Assembly (NCBI GenBank): GCA_022495995.1
Contig: JAFEMH010000982.1
Span: forward strand, 62,001 to 126,000
Origin: Adenophora triphylla var. japonica
Lineage: Eukaryota; Streptophyta; Magnoliopsida; Asterales; Campanulaceae
DNA length: 64,000 nt
Direction of reading: 5' to 3'
The notes under the pieces were generated by a model that saw only the letters and a list, made by a program, of their open reading frames with translations, made no database searches and had not been told where the DNA came from. Below are positions 10,941 to 21,460 of the stretch, one piece after another. A program made the translations under genes and the position numbers. The number at the start of each line of letters is the position of its first letter. Position 1 is the stretch's first letter.

Positions 10941-11966
10941 CAAATGGTCCACATTTTAAATCTGTAGTTGATTTTTCTCTTTAATTTCATCTCTACAAAA
11001 TTCCCCTTCCCAAGCAAATGAAATGCTTAAGTCCTAATGTACCCCAAGGATGGTTTGATATAGTAGATCACCACTAAAATGTCTAGTGACTACTAATCAA
11101 AACCTAGGGAAATGGGGACAAGCATGGATGCAAAACCCCCTTTAAAATCACATTTTCCTTCTTGAGAAGTTGCTGTCCAGTAGCAATTTTCTAAGACCTC
11201 AGTCCATTTTCTAAATTTTTGGACACAGATAAACTTGGAATTTGTTGTTGACTACAAAACACTTTTTGTAACCAACATCCAGAGCTTTCCAGACATATTT
11301 TTACTTTATTTTTTGCGTGAGTAAAACTCCATTTTTCAAATTTTCTTTTGAAGGTCAGATCACCAGTCTCTGGAAGTCCAGATCTCATACCTGAGATTTC
11401 CAGAAGGTTTTGGGTCCTCAAATCTTCTCCAAAATGGAAAATACTTTCACATAAATCTTATTTGAGGTGTCTGGAACAACTTTTATTCTCTGAGTTTTCT
11501 CAGATTATGAAGTTTTAAAGCCCTTAAATCCATTTCAAAATCAAGTGTCCACTGCCTTTTTCATTCTGGCAGAAATGGTTTCCAGCTTCCAAAATTCTTT
11601 TGAGTACCAAAACTCAACCCAAAAATCACACCAAAAATCATGGGATCTGTACAAAGTCTAATAAAGAATTACCAATTTTTACCTTCCTCAGTTTCAACTT
11701 ATTTTGGCCAAAGTAACACACACACACACGAACAAATAATTTTTAGCTTGGAAGACTCGTTTTACGAGGCATTCCGGGTGCACACTAACGTCCTTCCCGG
11801 CATGTAACGTGACCTCCGAACCCAAATCTCTAACCTCGGGCATTTTTCAAAGTTTTGGCCCTTAAAACAAAAATGGCGTGGCGACTCCGGTCTTTTCGAT
11901 TGGTTTTTCAAAGAAACGAAAATTTCAAAGTAACCTTTCGGAAAATTTTGGCGGCACATCATTACA

Positions 11967-12183
11967 CCCGAGCAGTCGTCCATCTGATGCGGAATCCAAA
12001 ATGCTCGGTGCAGAGAAGACTATGGCCCACAAATCTGGAAGTTCATATCCCATGGGTCAGCAGCAGAGTGTAAAAGGTGTGTCCATCAAAGAGTTGCGAG
12101 CTACACTTGAAGATATTCTTCCTCGCAAGCGAGAGGCCCGGTTGCTTGCTCAGATTACTAAAGCTAAGGAGGACGACCTATGA
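11967..12183 (+). pseudogene. Tat-B residual open frame, unknown tail
   Basis: About 70 codons ending ITKAKEDDL and a stop, 5' end cut by Tat-A. It aligns with 58198-58416 in Tat-C, where the product ends FAKDKEDDL. Shared features are MGQQQSVKGVSIKELRATLE and a basic PRKREAR patch. I do not recognise the domain. By position it could be the last coding remnant before the 3' region, but it lacks an integrase tail signature. The conservation between two Tat copies suggests it was once coding. Confidence 0.45.
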
Positions 12184-13167
12184 ATGACAAGGAATTGAGA
12201 AGGGTCCTCACCTCACCGATGGCAACAATGCTCTTCCTCCCATCCGAAGTTGATGCAGTCGATCAGTCCTCGTAGGTTCTAGAATGTCCACTGTCGGACA
12301 TGAGTCTGTCGAGTCCAAGTTGGACCGATTTTTGCTTTTCAGTGATAAAATCTTTGTTTCTCTTCTTGCTAGACTCGAGACATCACTAGCACACCCACGT
12401 TACACTCGATTGAAATGGTCTTATTCCAAATAATCACTTGTGCTGCTCACCGACCAACGCTTTGAAATGGCTAATGTTTGAATTGATCAGAGTGAGAAAA
12501 TCGACTGATATCCTTCCCAAAGTGGGGCTTACCAACTCCCCACCTCGATTCCCATATGCTCACACCTCTTTCACCATCTCGTTGCTCGATGAATTTGCAC
12601 GGATCTTTCTCAGAGTAAACTTAAGCAAGCAAATGAAGACTCAATGCTCGGATCATCCGGTAGGGACTGCGGTTGAAACCTTCACCCATAGGAAAACCTT
12701 TACCTCACCCTCACTAAACAATACCCCTTTAGTTCAAGATCGGCATGTTTTGAAACCCATTTAGCCATCGCCAGAAGAAGAGGGACTATCCTTGAGACTC
12801 CCGTGATTCAAAGAAAGATCGACCGGCTCCAAGCTCAAGAACGACGGAAAGCAACAATCCATCCTGGGGACTAGCTGAAATGCTCCTCTCAAAGACAAAA
12901 TTGAAAAAAAAAAAGAGAGAGACAAAAAATACAAAAAAAAGAAAGAATAAAAAAAAAGAAGATAAAAGAAAGAGAGCTTAGTCCCCAGCGATTCTCTCAA
13001 AAGCAAAAAGCTAAAGGATCCGGTCATCACTCAAGAGGAGTCTCAAAATGAACAAAGAGACAGCATGGATGTCCCTCACCACCTCCCAAAACCAATTCCA
13101 AGCCGTCCTCTCGATCTTAGAGAACATTCCCATTACCATGACCCTTGCCCTTGCCAAAGCCAAGATA
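12184..13167 (+). other. Tat-B 3' region, first piece, non-coding
   Basis: It aligns with Tat-C 58417-59354 and Tat-A from about 4117. It contains an A/AG-rich stretch (12903-12976) and the first CCTCTC hairpin (13107-13123). Positions 13163-13167 (AGATA) are the left target duplication of Copia-1. Confidence 0.75.
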
Positions 13168-14007
13168 TGTAGGTGTTAGTGCCCTAGGCCTATAGAGATA
13201 GACCTTTATATAATGTCATTGTTCATTTATATATGAGATTGTTTATTTGGTTATTATATGTGTTTGCATGTTTAGTTATAATAATCGTGTCCCTAGTACT
13301 TATGAAGCGCTAGTATGAAGTATAATGGATAATCATGTGATGATTATATGCATGGAGATGCGCATTAGATTCATGGGTACTTGTTAGAGAACAAGGTACT
13401 GGACTTGACCCATTATGAGATTTATGTCATGGTCATATGTCATAAATAAATCTCATATAGTCATATCATTGATATCCTTTGACCTGAGATTATCATCGTC
13501 TTCCACTCGATGAATATCATGTTTGATATAGTTTAACGTTGTCTTTAACCGGACAACAATAAGGGCTATTATTGGCATGATATGATTCTTGTTGGGAAGA
13601 ATGATAAGTCAAGATGGAAACTTGTCCCTCGTAAAGAGAGATGTTTGCTTGGCCACTCGTGAGTAAGATTGATGTAGTGCATGGCCATGCCCGAATGAAT
13701 TAATATGATTAATGTCATTCGATTAATCAATTTACTTGATAACGAGAAAGCATTGAACAAAATGAGTTGACGTGGACCATGACTCATGTTCAATATAACA
13801 TCGTGTGACAATGGGATTGTGATATGTACTATGTAGGAAAAACGAACTTGATATTATATTATTTGGGTAGACATGATGGCTTGCTAGAGTCCGCTCATGT
13901 CTTATGAGGATCGATGTGATCGAACTCATTGCCAACATAATATAGTCCTATGGGGTCACACGCATCGAACGAATTGTCAAAAATGAATTATGGATTTCTG
14001 GTGTGTT

Positions 14008-14261
14008 GGGCGACCGCCCAAGGTGCTATGGGCGACCGCCCATGTTATTTGAAAACTGGGCATTGGAGACTGTCTAGATGGGCGACCGCCCTTGTCATTA
14101 TGGGCGACCGCCCACGTTGGTTTTCAAATAAGGGATTAAACCTCTGGACACATGAGCGACCGCCCATGTCCTGATGAGCGACCGCCCATATGGGTTTTCG
14201 GAGGAAGGGATTAGGCGCTGGACACATGGGCGACCGCCCAGGTCCCTATGGGCGACCGCCC
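14008..14261 (+). promoter_or_regulatory. Array of eight GGGCGACCGCCC motifs upstream of the Copia-1 TATA box
   Basis: Eight copies (two with GAGCG) are arranged as four pairs, with about 8 bases inside a pair and 45-60 between pairs, often extended to ATGGGCGACCGCCCAT. Arms GGGCG/CGCCC with an AC centre can fold back. The array ends 64 bp before the TATA box. It is repeated in the 3' LTR at 20526-20778. Confidence 0.85.
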
Positions 14262-14324
14262 ATGTACCCTAAATGCTGAAACCGTTTTTCTCAAGGGTTT
14301 TTAATAGGGCATAGTATTTATAGA

Positions 14325-14335
14325 GTATAAATACT
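14325..14335 (+). promoter_or_regulatory. Copia-1 TATA box
   Basis: AGTATAAATAC, matched at 20845 in the 3' LTR. It divides the motif array (U3) from the presumed transcript start. Confidence 0.7.
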
Positions 14336-14760
14336 CTCCTTTAACAACCCTAGCAGCCAGTTCCGATTTTGAGCCTTGAGAGAGACAAAATAGAGAGAAT
14401 TTTTCAATTGTGAATTGAAAAACATCTCATCAATTCCATAATTCATCATAGATTGAAAAGGTTTCAATCAAGGGATCTAGCAATCCTCCTAGAAAGAGTT
14501 CTAGGGTTCGTTCATCGCGTGGATACTCGTAGAGGATCTTCGCTACTCAAGATCATTTGTTCGTGATTCAAGGATCGTATATTGAAGACTTGCTAATTCT
14601 TCAATCTGGAGTTAGACTACGTATATCAACGACAAAGGCATTCAAGGTTGGTAACCCTAATTCATATTTCTTAATTACTCATCTAGAACGGATTCTAGGG
14701 CTTTGGGTATTCGAGTTATTTGCATTATTCCGCTGCGCATGGACCCTCGAAACCCAACAG

Positions 14761-14775
14761 TGGTATCAGAGCCCC
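14761..14775 (+). other. Copia-1 primer binding site (tRNA-iMet type)
   Basis: TGGTATCAGAGCCCC lies one base after the LTR end. This is the standard plant Copia site complementary to the initiator tRNA-Met 3' end. Confidence 0.9.
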
Positions 14776-15714
14776 GTTCATGATGTTTAGTTAGATAATC
14801 ATGATTATTGTGTAATATGATTATATGAACTTTCATGATAAATATGATTTGGAATGTGAAATTATATGAGTATTGCTTGTGAAGTAATTGTATATAGTGA
14901 TATACCATGATTATGAAATTGAAATATGTGATTAATATGATTAATCTAGGTTATGGGATGTCAATTTCATTTATATGATTAATGTGATTAATCTAGGATA
15001 TTTGTGAAGTATTACTTGGTATATGGGCTGGACACCAAAACCTTCCCCACAGGCACTTCGATGGAAGTGTGGGATAACCTTGGAGCACGTGGCCACGTAC
15101 TAGTAATTACTGACCAAATGTAATTTGTGTTGTATCATTCCATGTTCATAATTATGCTCATATAGTTTTTCATGAATCAACCTTGCTATGTTAATTGATA
15201 AACATGAAAAATTGAACCTTCTTTGAAATTTTGAGTTTGTTTATGCTACCTACTTTAAACACTTGTGAGTACACGAGTAGTTTTATGTAGGCTCGCCATA
15301 GCGAGGTACATTAATTCTATCTTTGTATGATCAAGATGAGCAAATAGTGATTGATATACGTTTAAAATGGTTGAACTCAATAAGGCTATCAAAACAGTTT
15401 TGGGCCTAAGGCATAAGATGAGATTGAAACATGTGACATATGATGTCTATAATCTCATAAAAGATCTAAGAGTCATATGTTGATATGATTGATAAATGTT
15501 ATCTACCTTTTTAGTTTAATTTTGAGCAGTCGTGCCATAGCCGACTTGAAATTAAATTAAAGTTGGGTCTTAGCCTATTAAATTATATTATGCATGTTTG
15601 TATATGAAGGTTATATAATTTAGTGGGAGTATTTATGAAATACATTATTTAATCTCTTAAATGAAATTGGTGCTCATATATGTTTATATCTTGTTGCATA
15701 TCTTTGTAGATCAA
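14776..15714 (+). other. Copia-1 leader
   Basis: AT-rich and non-coding. It contains a block at 15020-15102 shared with the SIRE ORF2 intron, including an inverted repeat CACTTC/GAAGTG, and ends in an acceptor-like ATATCTTTGTAG just before the gag ATG at 15715. Copia-3 has ATATCTTTTTGTAG in the same place, so a leader intron is possible. Confidence 0.55.
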
Positions 15715-16524
15715 TGGCTGCTAACACTAATCAGAATTTGTCATCGCGATCGCCTCCTTGAGAAGGACAAGTTAGAAGAGAATGGCAACAACTATGTGGA
15801 TTGGATCCGCTGTTTGAGAATTGTTCTCAAACAAGAAAGGAAGTTGTACATTCTCGATGGACCCCATTCCACCCGAGCCTGCCGCTAATGCATCTAAAGT
15901 GAAAGGGACCAACATAAGAAACATGTGGATGATTCTATAGATGTTGGTTGCACGATCTTGGCTACTATGTGTAAGGCCCTTCGTAAGGACCTTGTACACA
16001 TGGAAGCTTATGATTTGGGAAATCATTTAAAGGAAATGTTCCAATTGCAAGCACGTCAGAAAGGTTTGACACTATGAAGGCTCTTCATTCATGCAAGATG
16101 ATTGAAGGACAACCTGTTGGGCCTCATGTGTTGAAAATGAAGGGTCACCTCGAACATCTTGAGAGGCTTGGGTATCCTATCCAAGAAGAGCCGGCTACGG
16201 ATATGATATTGCATTCACTCCCCGAAAGTTATAATCGCTTCGTTTCTGAATTATAACATGAATGGGATGAATAAATCTCTGTCTGAATTGCATGGGATGC
16301 TAAAGAATGCGGAGAATAATATTACCAAGAAAACCAATCAAGTGTTGATGGTGAATAAAGGAAAGGGGTTCAAAAACAAGGGTAAAGCAAAAGTTGCTAA
16401 ACCGGAGGCAAAGGTTGCCGTTGCTGAGAAGCCTAAACCCAAATCCCAAAAGGATGCGGTATGCTACCATTGCAATGAAACTGGGCATTGGAAGCGTAAC
16501 TGCAAAGCTTATCAGAAGGGCTGA
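15715..16524 (+). pseudogene. gag: Copia-1 gag (frameshifted)
   Basis: This is the nucleocapsid precursor. It starts MAANTNQN at 15715, and a 1-base shift near 15760 moves the reading to the frame with LEKDKLEENGNNYVDWIRCL. Further shifts lie near 15870 and 16050, and a stop at 16255 precedes the last piece, MNGMNKSLSEL. The zinc knuckle CYHCNETGHWKRNC (near 16459-16502) is intact and follows a Lys/Ala-rich linker. Comparison with the longer Copia-3 frame (43642-45162) identifies the breaks. It is clearly gag of the Copia type and is not translatable as one protein. Confidence 0.85.
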
Positions 16525-16565
16525 AGAAGAAGGGCAATGAGATTGCCACGACTTCAGGTATCTAT

Positions 16566-17220
16566 ATGATAGATGTTCTACTTTCTACTTCTAGTTCTTG
16601 GGTATTAGATACCGGATGTGGATCTCACATTTGTCTAAATGTGCAGGGACTTAAGAATAGAAGGTCGCTCAAAGAGGGTGAAGTAGATCTGCGGGTTGGA
16701 AATGGAGCAAGAGTTCTTTGCATTGGCCGTAGGGACTTACGAAGTCACTTTACCTAGCGGATTAATTTTAGTTTTAAATAACTGTTATTATGTTCTGGAT
16801 TTGAGCAGAAACATTATTTCTATTTCATGTTTAGACAATGAGGGTTACAATTTTCTTATTGCGAATAAGAAATTTTCAATTTATTTGAATGACATGCTTT
16901 ATTGTTTTGCTCATTCTTTTAATGGCCTTTATGTCTTGGATGTTGAAAATAATGTTGAGAATGTTTATCATGTTAGTAAGAAATCTAAACCAAATGATGT
17001 GAACAACACATACAAATGGCATTGCCGTCTTGGTCACATAAACGAGAAGCGCGTATCTAAACTCCATAAAGATGGATATTTAGACTCATGTGATTATGAA
17101 TCATATGATGTTTGCGAGTCTTGTTTATTGGGCAAGATGACTAAAGCTCCTTTTACTAAGAGTAGTGAAAGGGCTAGTGATTTATTGGCTCTCATACATG
17201 CGATGTGTGTGGACCAATGA
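16566..17220 (+). pseudogene. pol: Copia-1 protease and integrase zinc-binding domain (frameshifted)
   Basis: The aspartic protease motif WVLDTGCGSHIC is read at 16596-16640, followed by VGNGARV. A frameshift near 16710-16740 moves to the frame giving AVGTYEVTLPSGLIL and LSRNIISISCLDNEG. The integrase HHCC domain follows: WHCRLGHINEKR then CESCLLGKMTKAPF (about 17017-17150). A stop at 17218 in this frame overlaps the next open frame. Order and motifs match Copia pol. Confidence 0.85.
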
Positions 17221-19616
17221 ATAGCATTGCTAGGGGAGGATTTCGGTACTTCATAACGTTCATGATGACTTCTCCAGGATATGGCTATGTCTATCTGATG
17301 AAGTACAAAAGTGAAGCATTTGAGATATTTAGAATATTTCAAAATGAGGTACAAAATCAACTTGGCAAAACTATTAAAACCATTCGATCCGATCGAGGTG
17401 GTGAATACTTAAGCCAAGAATTTGACGATCATCTGAAAAGTTGTGGAATTGTTTCAGAACTTACTCCACCCGGAACACCACAATGGAATGGTGTATCCGA
17501 GAGGAGAAATCGAACTCTATTAGATATGGTTCGATCGATGATGAGTCAAGTTAACCTTCCTATTTCTTTTTGGGGACATGCACTGGAAACAGCTGCTTTC
17601 ACGCTTAATAAGGTCCCTACTAAATCGGCTCCTAAAACCCCACATGAGATGTGGTATGGAAGAAAGCCTAGCTTATCTTTCATGAAGATTTGGGGCTGTG
17701 AGGCTTATGTAAAGAAATTAGTTTCTGAACATAAACTTGCACCTAAATCTGATAAATGCATTTTCGTTGGTTATCCTAAGGAAACGAAAGGATATCTATT
17801 TTACAACCAATCCGAGAACAAAGTGTTTGTTGCTCGAAATGGTGTCTTTCTAGAGAAAGAGTTTCTCTCTAAAGAAACTAGTGGGAGTAAAATTGATCTT
17901 GAAGAAATTCAAGAACCCGAAAATGACAAGGAACCGATAGTAGAGACGGAACCAAGTTCACAAGTTGTTGTGGAACCGGTTCAAGATACACAAGTTCTTC
18001 GCAGATCGGATAGGATACGATCCGAACCTGAGAGATATGGATTTCTCATGACGGAAAGTAATGAAGTAGAAATCATTGAGAATGATGAACCTACTTCCTA
18101 TCAAGAGGCGATGTCCACTCCTGATTCGGACAAGTGGCTAGGAGCCATGGAATCCGAGATCAAATCCATGTATGACAATCAAGTTTGGAACTTGATTGAC
18201 CCACCTGAAGGTGTAAAAACCATAGGGTGCAAATGGGTTTTCAAAAAGAAAACCGACATGGATGGGAAGGTACATACTTATAAGGCTAGGCTAGTTGCTA
18301 AGGGGTATAGGCAGATTCATGGCGTTGACTATGATGAAACCTTTTCGCCCGTAGCAATGCTTAAGTCTATTAGAATCCTAATTGCCATAGCCGCATATTA
18401 CGACTATGAGATATGGCAAATGGACGTCAAAACAGCGTTTCTTAACGGAAACCTACTTGAGGATGTATACATGATACAGCCTGAAGGATTTGTCGATCCA
18501 AAGGGTTCTAACAAAGTGTGTAAGTTGCAGAGATCCATTTATGGATTGAAGCAAGCTTCCCGGAGCTGGAATCTACGTTTTGATGAATCAGTCAAAGAGT
18601 TTGGCTTCATCAAAAATGAAGATGAACCTTGTGTATACAAGAAGATAAGTGGGAGCATAGTGCTATTTCTGGTATTGTATGTCGATGACATCTTACTCAT
18701 TGGAAACAATGTTCCTGCACTTGAGACTGTTAAGTCTTGGTTAGGAAAATGTTTTTCAATGAAAGATATGGGTGAGGCGGCTTATATCCTTGGTATCAAG
18801 ATCTATAGAGATAGATCAAGAAGGATGATTGGTTTGAGTCAAAGTACGTATATTGACAAGGTCCTTAGAAGATTCCGCATGGAAAATTCTAAGAGAGGGA
18901 ACTTGCCAATGGGACATGGCATTACTCTTAGCAAGACTCATTGTCCTAAGACAAATGATGAGCGAAAGAGGATGAATGATATTCCATATGCTTCGGCAAT
19001 TGGATCTATCATGTATGCCATGTTGTGTACTAGACCCGATGTCTCGTATGCTCTAAGCGCAACGAGTAGATACCAGTCTGATCCTGGTGAGAACCATTGG
19101 ATAGCTGTCAAGAATATCCTTAAGTACTTGAGAAGGACTAAGGATGTATTCTTGGTATTTGGAGGAATGGAAGATGATCTGGTTGTAAAGGGTTACACAG
19201 ATGCAAGCTTCCAAACCGACAAAGATGACTTTAGATCACAGTCTGGGTTTGTGTTTATGCTAAATGGAGGTGCCGTTTGTTGGAAGAGTTCCAAGCAAAG
19301 CACTGTTGCTGATTCTACAACAGAAGCCGAATACATAGCAGCATCGGATGCGGCTAAAGAGGCGGTTTGGATCAAGAAGTTCGTTAGTGACTTAGAAGTC
19401 GTTCCGAGTATCACTAACCCGGTAGAGCTGTTCTGTGACAATAATGGTGCTATTGCCCAAGCAAAAGAACCAAGGTCACATCAGCGATCCAAACACATTT
19501 TGAGACGCTTTCACCTCATACGAGAAATCTGTGAAAGGGAGGACGTCAAGATATGCAAGGTACCAACGGATGACAATATTTCGGACCCCTCTCACCAAGC
19601 CTTTGCCACAAGCTAA
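17205..19616 (+). CDS. pol: Copia-1 integrase core, reverse transcriptase and RNase H (long open remnant of pol)
   Basis: Open for 803 codons; the Met at 17205 is only the first one after a frameshift, not a real start. Integrase: D63 (RSDRGGEY) and E99 (NGVSERRN) are 35 residues apart as in D,D35E enzymes, but the region that is normally TDDYSR is altered to MMTSPG. Integrase C-terminal part: GYPKETKGYLFYN. Reverse transcriptase: QMDVKTAFLNG (D407) and YVDD (492-495), both intact. RNase H: GYTDAS (D666), TEAEY and CDNNGA. The last codons are shifted by one extra C near 19588, so the frame ends at DPSHQAFATS, where Copia-3 has DPLTKALPQAKH. This is the best preserved enzyme region of the window. 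Confidence 0.93.
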   Translation: MCGPMNSIARGGFRYFITFMMTSPGYGYVYLMKYKSEAFEIFRIFQNEVQNQLGKTIKTIRSDRGGEYLSQEFDDHLKSCGIVSELTPPGTPQWNGVSERRNRTLLDMVRSMMSQVNLPISFWGHALETAAFTLNKVPTKSAPKTPHEMWYGRKPSLSFMKIWGCEAYVKKLVSEHKLAPKSDKCIFVGYPKETKGYLFYNQSENKVFVARNGVFLEKEFLSKETSGSKIDLEEIQEPENDKEPIVETEPSSQVVVEPVQDTQVLRRSDRIRSEPERYGFLMTESNEVEIIENDEPTSYQEAMSTPDSDKWLGAMESEIKSMYDNQVWNLIDPPEGVKTIGCKWVFKKKTDMDGKVHTYKARLVAKGYRQIHGVDYDETFSPVAMLKSIRILIAIAAYYDYEIWQMDVKTAFLNGNLLEDVYMIQPEGFVDPKGSNKVCKLQRSIYGLKQASRSWNLRFDESVKEFGFIKNEDEPCVYKKISGSIVLFLVLYVDDILLIGNNVPALETVKSWLGKCFSMKDMGEAAYILGIKIYRDRSRRMIGLSQSTYIDKVLRRFRMENSKRGNLPMGHGITLSKTHCPKTNDERKRMNDIPYASAIGSIMYAMLCTRPDVSYALSATSRYQSDPGENHWIAVKNILKYLRRTKDVFLVFGGMEDDLVVKGYTDASFQTDKDDFRSQSGFVFMLNGGAVCWKSSKQSTVADSTTEAEYIAASDAAKEAVWIKKFVSDLEVVPSITNPVELFCDNNGAIAQAKEPRSHQRSKHILRRFHLIREICEREDVKICKVPTDDNISDPSHQAFATS

Positions 19617-19674
19617 ACATGATGGTCATGTTAGGTCCATGGGTATAAGATACATGAGTGACTGGGCCTAGTGC

Positions 19675-19685
19675 AAGTGGGAGAC
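19675..19685 (+). other. Copia-1 polypurine tract
   Basis: AAGTGGGAGAC directly before the 3' LTR. The Copia-3 equivalent is the complement of 41429-41441. Confidence 0.8.
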
Positions 19686-21282
19686 TGTAGGTGTTAGTGC
19701 CCTAGGCCTATAGAGATAGACCTTTATATAATGTCATTGTTCATTTATATATGAGATTGTTTATTTGGTTATTATATGTGTTTGCATGTTTAGTTATAAT
19801 AATCGTGTCCCTAGTACTTATGAAGCGCTAGTATGAAGTCTAATGGATAATCATGTGATGATTATATGCATGGAGATGCGCATTAGATTCATGGGTACTT
19901 GTTAGAGAACAAGGTACTGGACTTGACCCATTATGAGATTTATGCCATGGTCATATGTCATAAATAAATCTCATATAGTCATATCATTGATATCCTTTGA
20001 CCTGAGATTATCATCGTCTTCCACTCGATGAATATCATGTTTGATATAGTTTAACGTTGTCTTTAACCGGACAACAATAAGGGCTATTATTGGCATGATA
20101 TGATTCTTGTTGGGAAGAATGATAAGTCAAGATGGAAACTTGTCCCTCGTAAAGAGAGATGTTTGCTTGGCCACTCGTGAGTAAGATTGATGTAGTGCAT
20201 GGCCATGCCCGAATGAATTAATATGATTAATGTCATTCGATTAATCAATTTACTTGGTAACGAGAAAGCATTGAACAAAATGAGTTGACGTGGACCATGA
20301 CTCATGTTCAATATAACATCGTGTGACAATGGGATTGTGATATGTACTATGTAGGAAAAACGAACTTGATATTATATTATTTGGGTAGACATGATGGCTT
20401 GCTAGAGTCCGCTCATGTCTTATGAGGATCGATGTGATCGAACTCATTGCCAACATAATATAGTCCTATGGGGTCACACGCATCGAACGAATTGTCAAAA
20501 ATGAATTATGGATTTACGGTGTGTTGGGCGACCGCCCGAGTGCTATGGGCGACCGCCCATGTTATTTGAAACTGGGCATTGGAGACTGTCTAGATGGGCG
20601 ACCGCCCTTGTCATTATGGGCGACCGCCCACGTTGGTTTTCAAATAAGGGATTAAACCTCTGGACACATGAGCGACCGCCCATGTCCTGATGAGCGACCG
20701 CCCATATGGGTTTTCGGAGGAAGGGATTAGGCGGCTGGACACATGGGCGACCGCCCGGGTCCCTATGGGCGACCGCCCATGTACCCTAAATGCTTTGAAA
20801 CCGTTTTTCTCAAGGGTTTTTAATAGGGCATAGTATTTATAGAGTATAAATACTCTCCTTTAACAACCCTAGCAAAATGGGCCTTCCGATTTTGAGCCTT
20901 GAGAGAGACAAAATAGAGAGAATTTTTCAATTGTGAATTGAAAAACATCTCATCAATTCCATAATTCATCATAGATTGAAAAGGTTTCAATCAAGGGATC
21001 TAGCAATCCTCCTAGAAAGAGTTCTAGGGTTCGTTCATCGCGTGGATACTCGTAGAGGATCTTCGCTACTCAAGATCATTTGTTCCTGATTCAAGGATCG
21101 TATATTGAAGACTTGCTAATTCTTCAATCTGGAGTTAGACTACGTATATCAACGACAAAGGCATTCAAGGTTGGTAACCCTAATTCATATTTCTTAATTA
21201 CTCATCTAGAACGGATTCTAGGGCTTTGGGTATTCGAGTTATTTGCATTATTCCGCTGCGCATGGACCCTCGAAACCCAACA
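19686..21282 (+). repeat. Copia-1 3' LTR (1597 bp)
   Basis: Same ends as the 5' LTR. Differences are mostly in and beside the GGGCGACCGCCC array and the TATA-proximal region (for example at 20877-20886), where small indels gather. The array is at 20526-20778 and the TATA at 20845. Confidence 0.92.
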
Positions 21283-21460
21283 AGATCGACCTCTCATTCT
21301 TAGAGGCAACAAAGATGCAACCACAGATTTCCCTCACCTTAGAAATCTCAAACACATCCCTGCAAGCCAACCTCTCATCTTTAGAGGTTCAGCCAGCAAA
21401 AAGCCTAGCCGACCTCTCGTTTTAAGAGGTCATGATATCCTGAATCACCCGAAGACCGAT
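21283..21460 (+). other. Tat-B 3' region, second piece between Copia-1 and SIRE
   Basis: 178 bp including the Copia-1 duplication AGATC (21283-21287), CCTCTC hairpins 2 to 4 (21290, 21371, 21413) and the SIRE duplication CCGAT (21456-21460). It aligns without gaps to Tat-C 59354-59527. Confidence 0.85.

Larger units (their letters stand above)
1..11966 (+). mobile_element. Tat-A: non-autonomous Ty3/gypsy (Tat lineage) LTR retrotransposon, 5' end cut by the window
   Basis: The last 195 bases of the 5' LTR (1-195) match the end of the 3' LTR (11772-11966). A primer site follows at 197, a degraded gag lies at 1522-3928, there is no pol, and about 6 kb of non-coding sequence with six tandem arrays leads to a polypurine-like stretch and the 3' LTR at 10066. 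The gag knuckle (CAFHQYHGHLTDDC) and the primer site place it in the Tat lineage, where 3' regions that generate tandem repeats are known. It is inserted in Tat-B: bases from 11967 align with 58198 onward in Tat-C. The left target duplication lies outside the window. Without pol, it would need enzymes from a relative to move. Confidence 0.85.
10066..11966 (+). repeat. Tat-A 3' LTR, complete (1901 bp)
   Basis: It runs from TGTCAGTGCTCC to CATCATTACA and ends in the same sequence as the 5' LTR. It contains a TATA box at 10363, a perfect 10-bp inverted repeat at 10901-10940 (AGATGGTCAT / ATGACCATCT), two direct copies of a roughly 29-bp unit near 10699-10757, and a primer-site-like copy near its end. 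Confidence 0.85.
13168..14759 (+). repeat. Copia-1 5' LTR (1592 bp)
   Basis: Starts TGTAGGTGTTAG, ends AACCCAACA, and is about 99 percent identical to 19686-21282 by eye. The promoter is described separately. Confidence 0.92.
13168..21282 (+). mobile_element. Copia-1: nearly complete Ty1/copia element
   Basis: Two LTRs of about 1.59 kb (TGTAGGTG...CCCAACA), a tRNA-iMet-type primer site, gag-pol in Copia order (gag, protease, integrase, reverse transcriptase, RNase H) and a polypurine tract. Flanks are AGATA (13163-13167) and AGATC (21283-21287), a 5-bp duplication with one change. Tat-C at 59350 shows the uninterrupted target (CCAAGATTGACC). The LTRs differ at only about 15 places, so the insertion is young. 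The polyprotein resembles TNT1-94-like (Tork) elements; the lineage within Copia is uncertain. Several frameshifts in gag and protease make it inactive. Confidence 0.92.

Noticed and set aside
14045..14227. Minus-strand frame across the Copia-1 U3 array
   Set aside because: It follows the repeated GGGCGACCGCCC units and is a repeat artefact.
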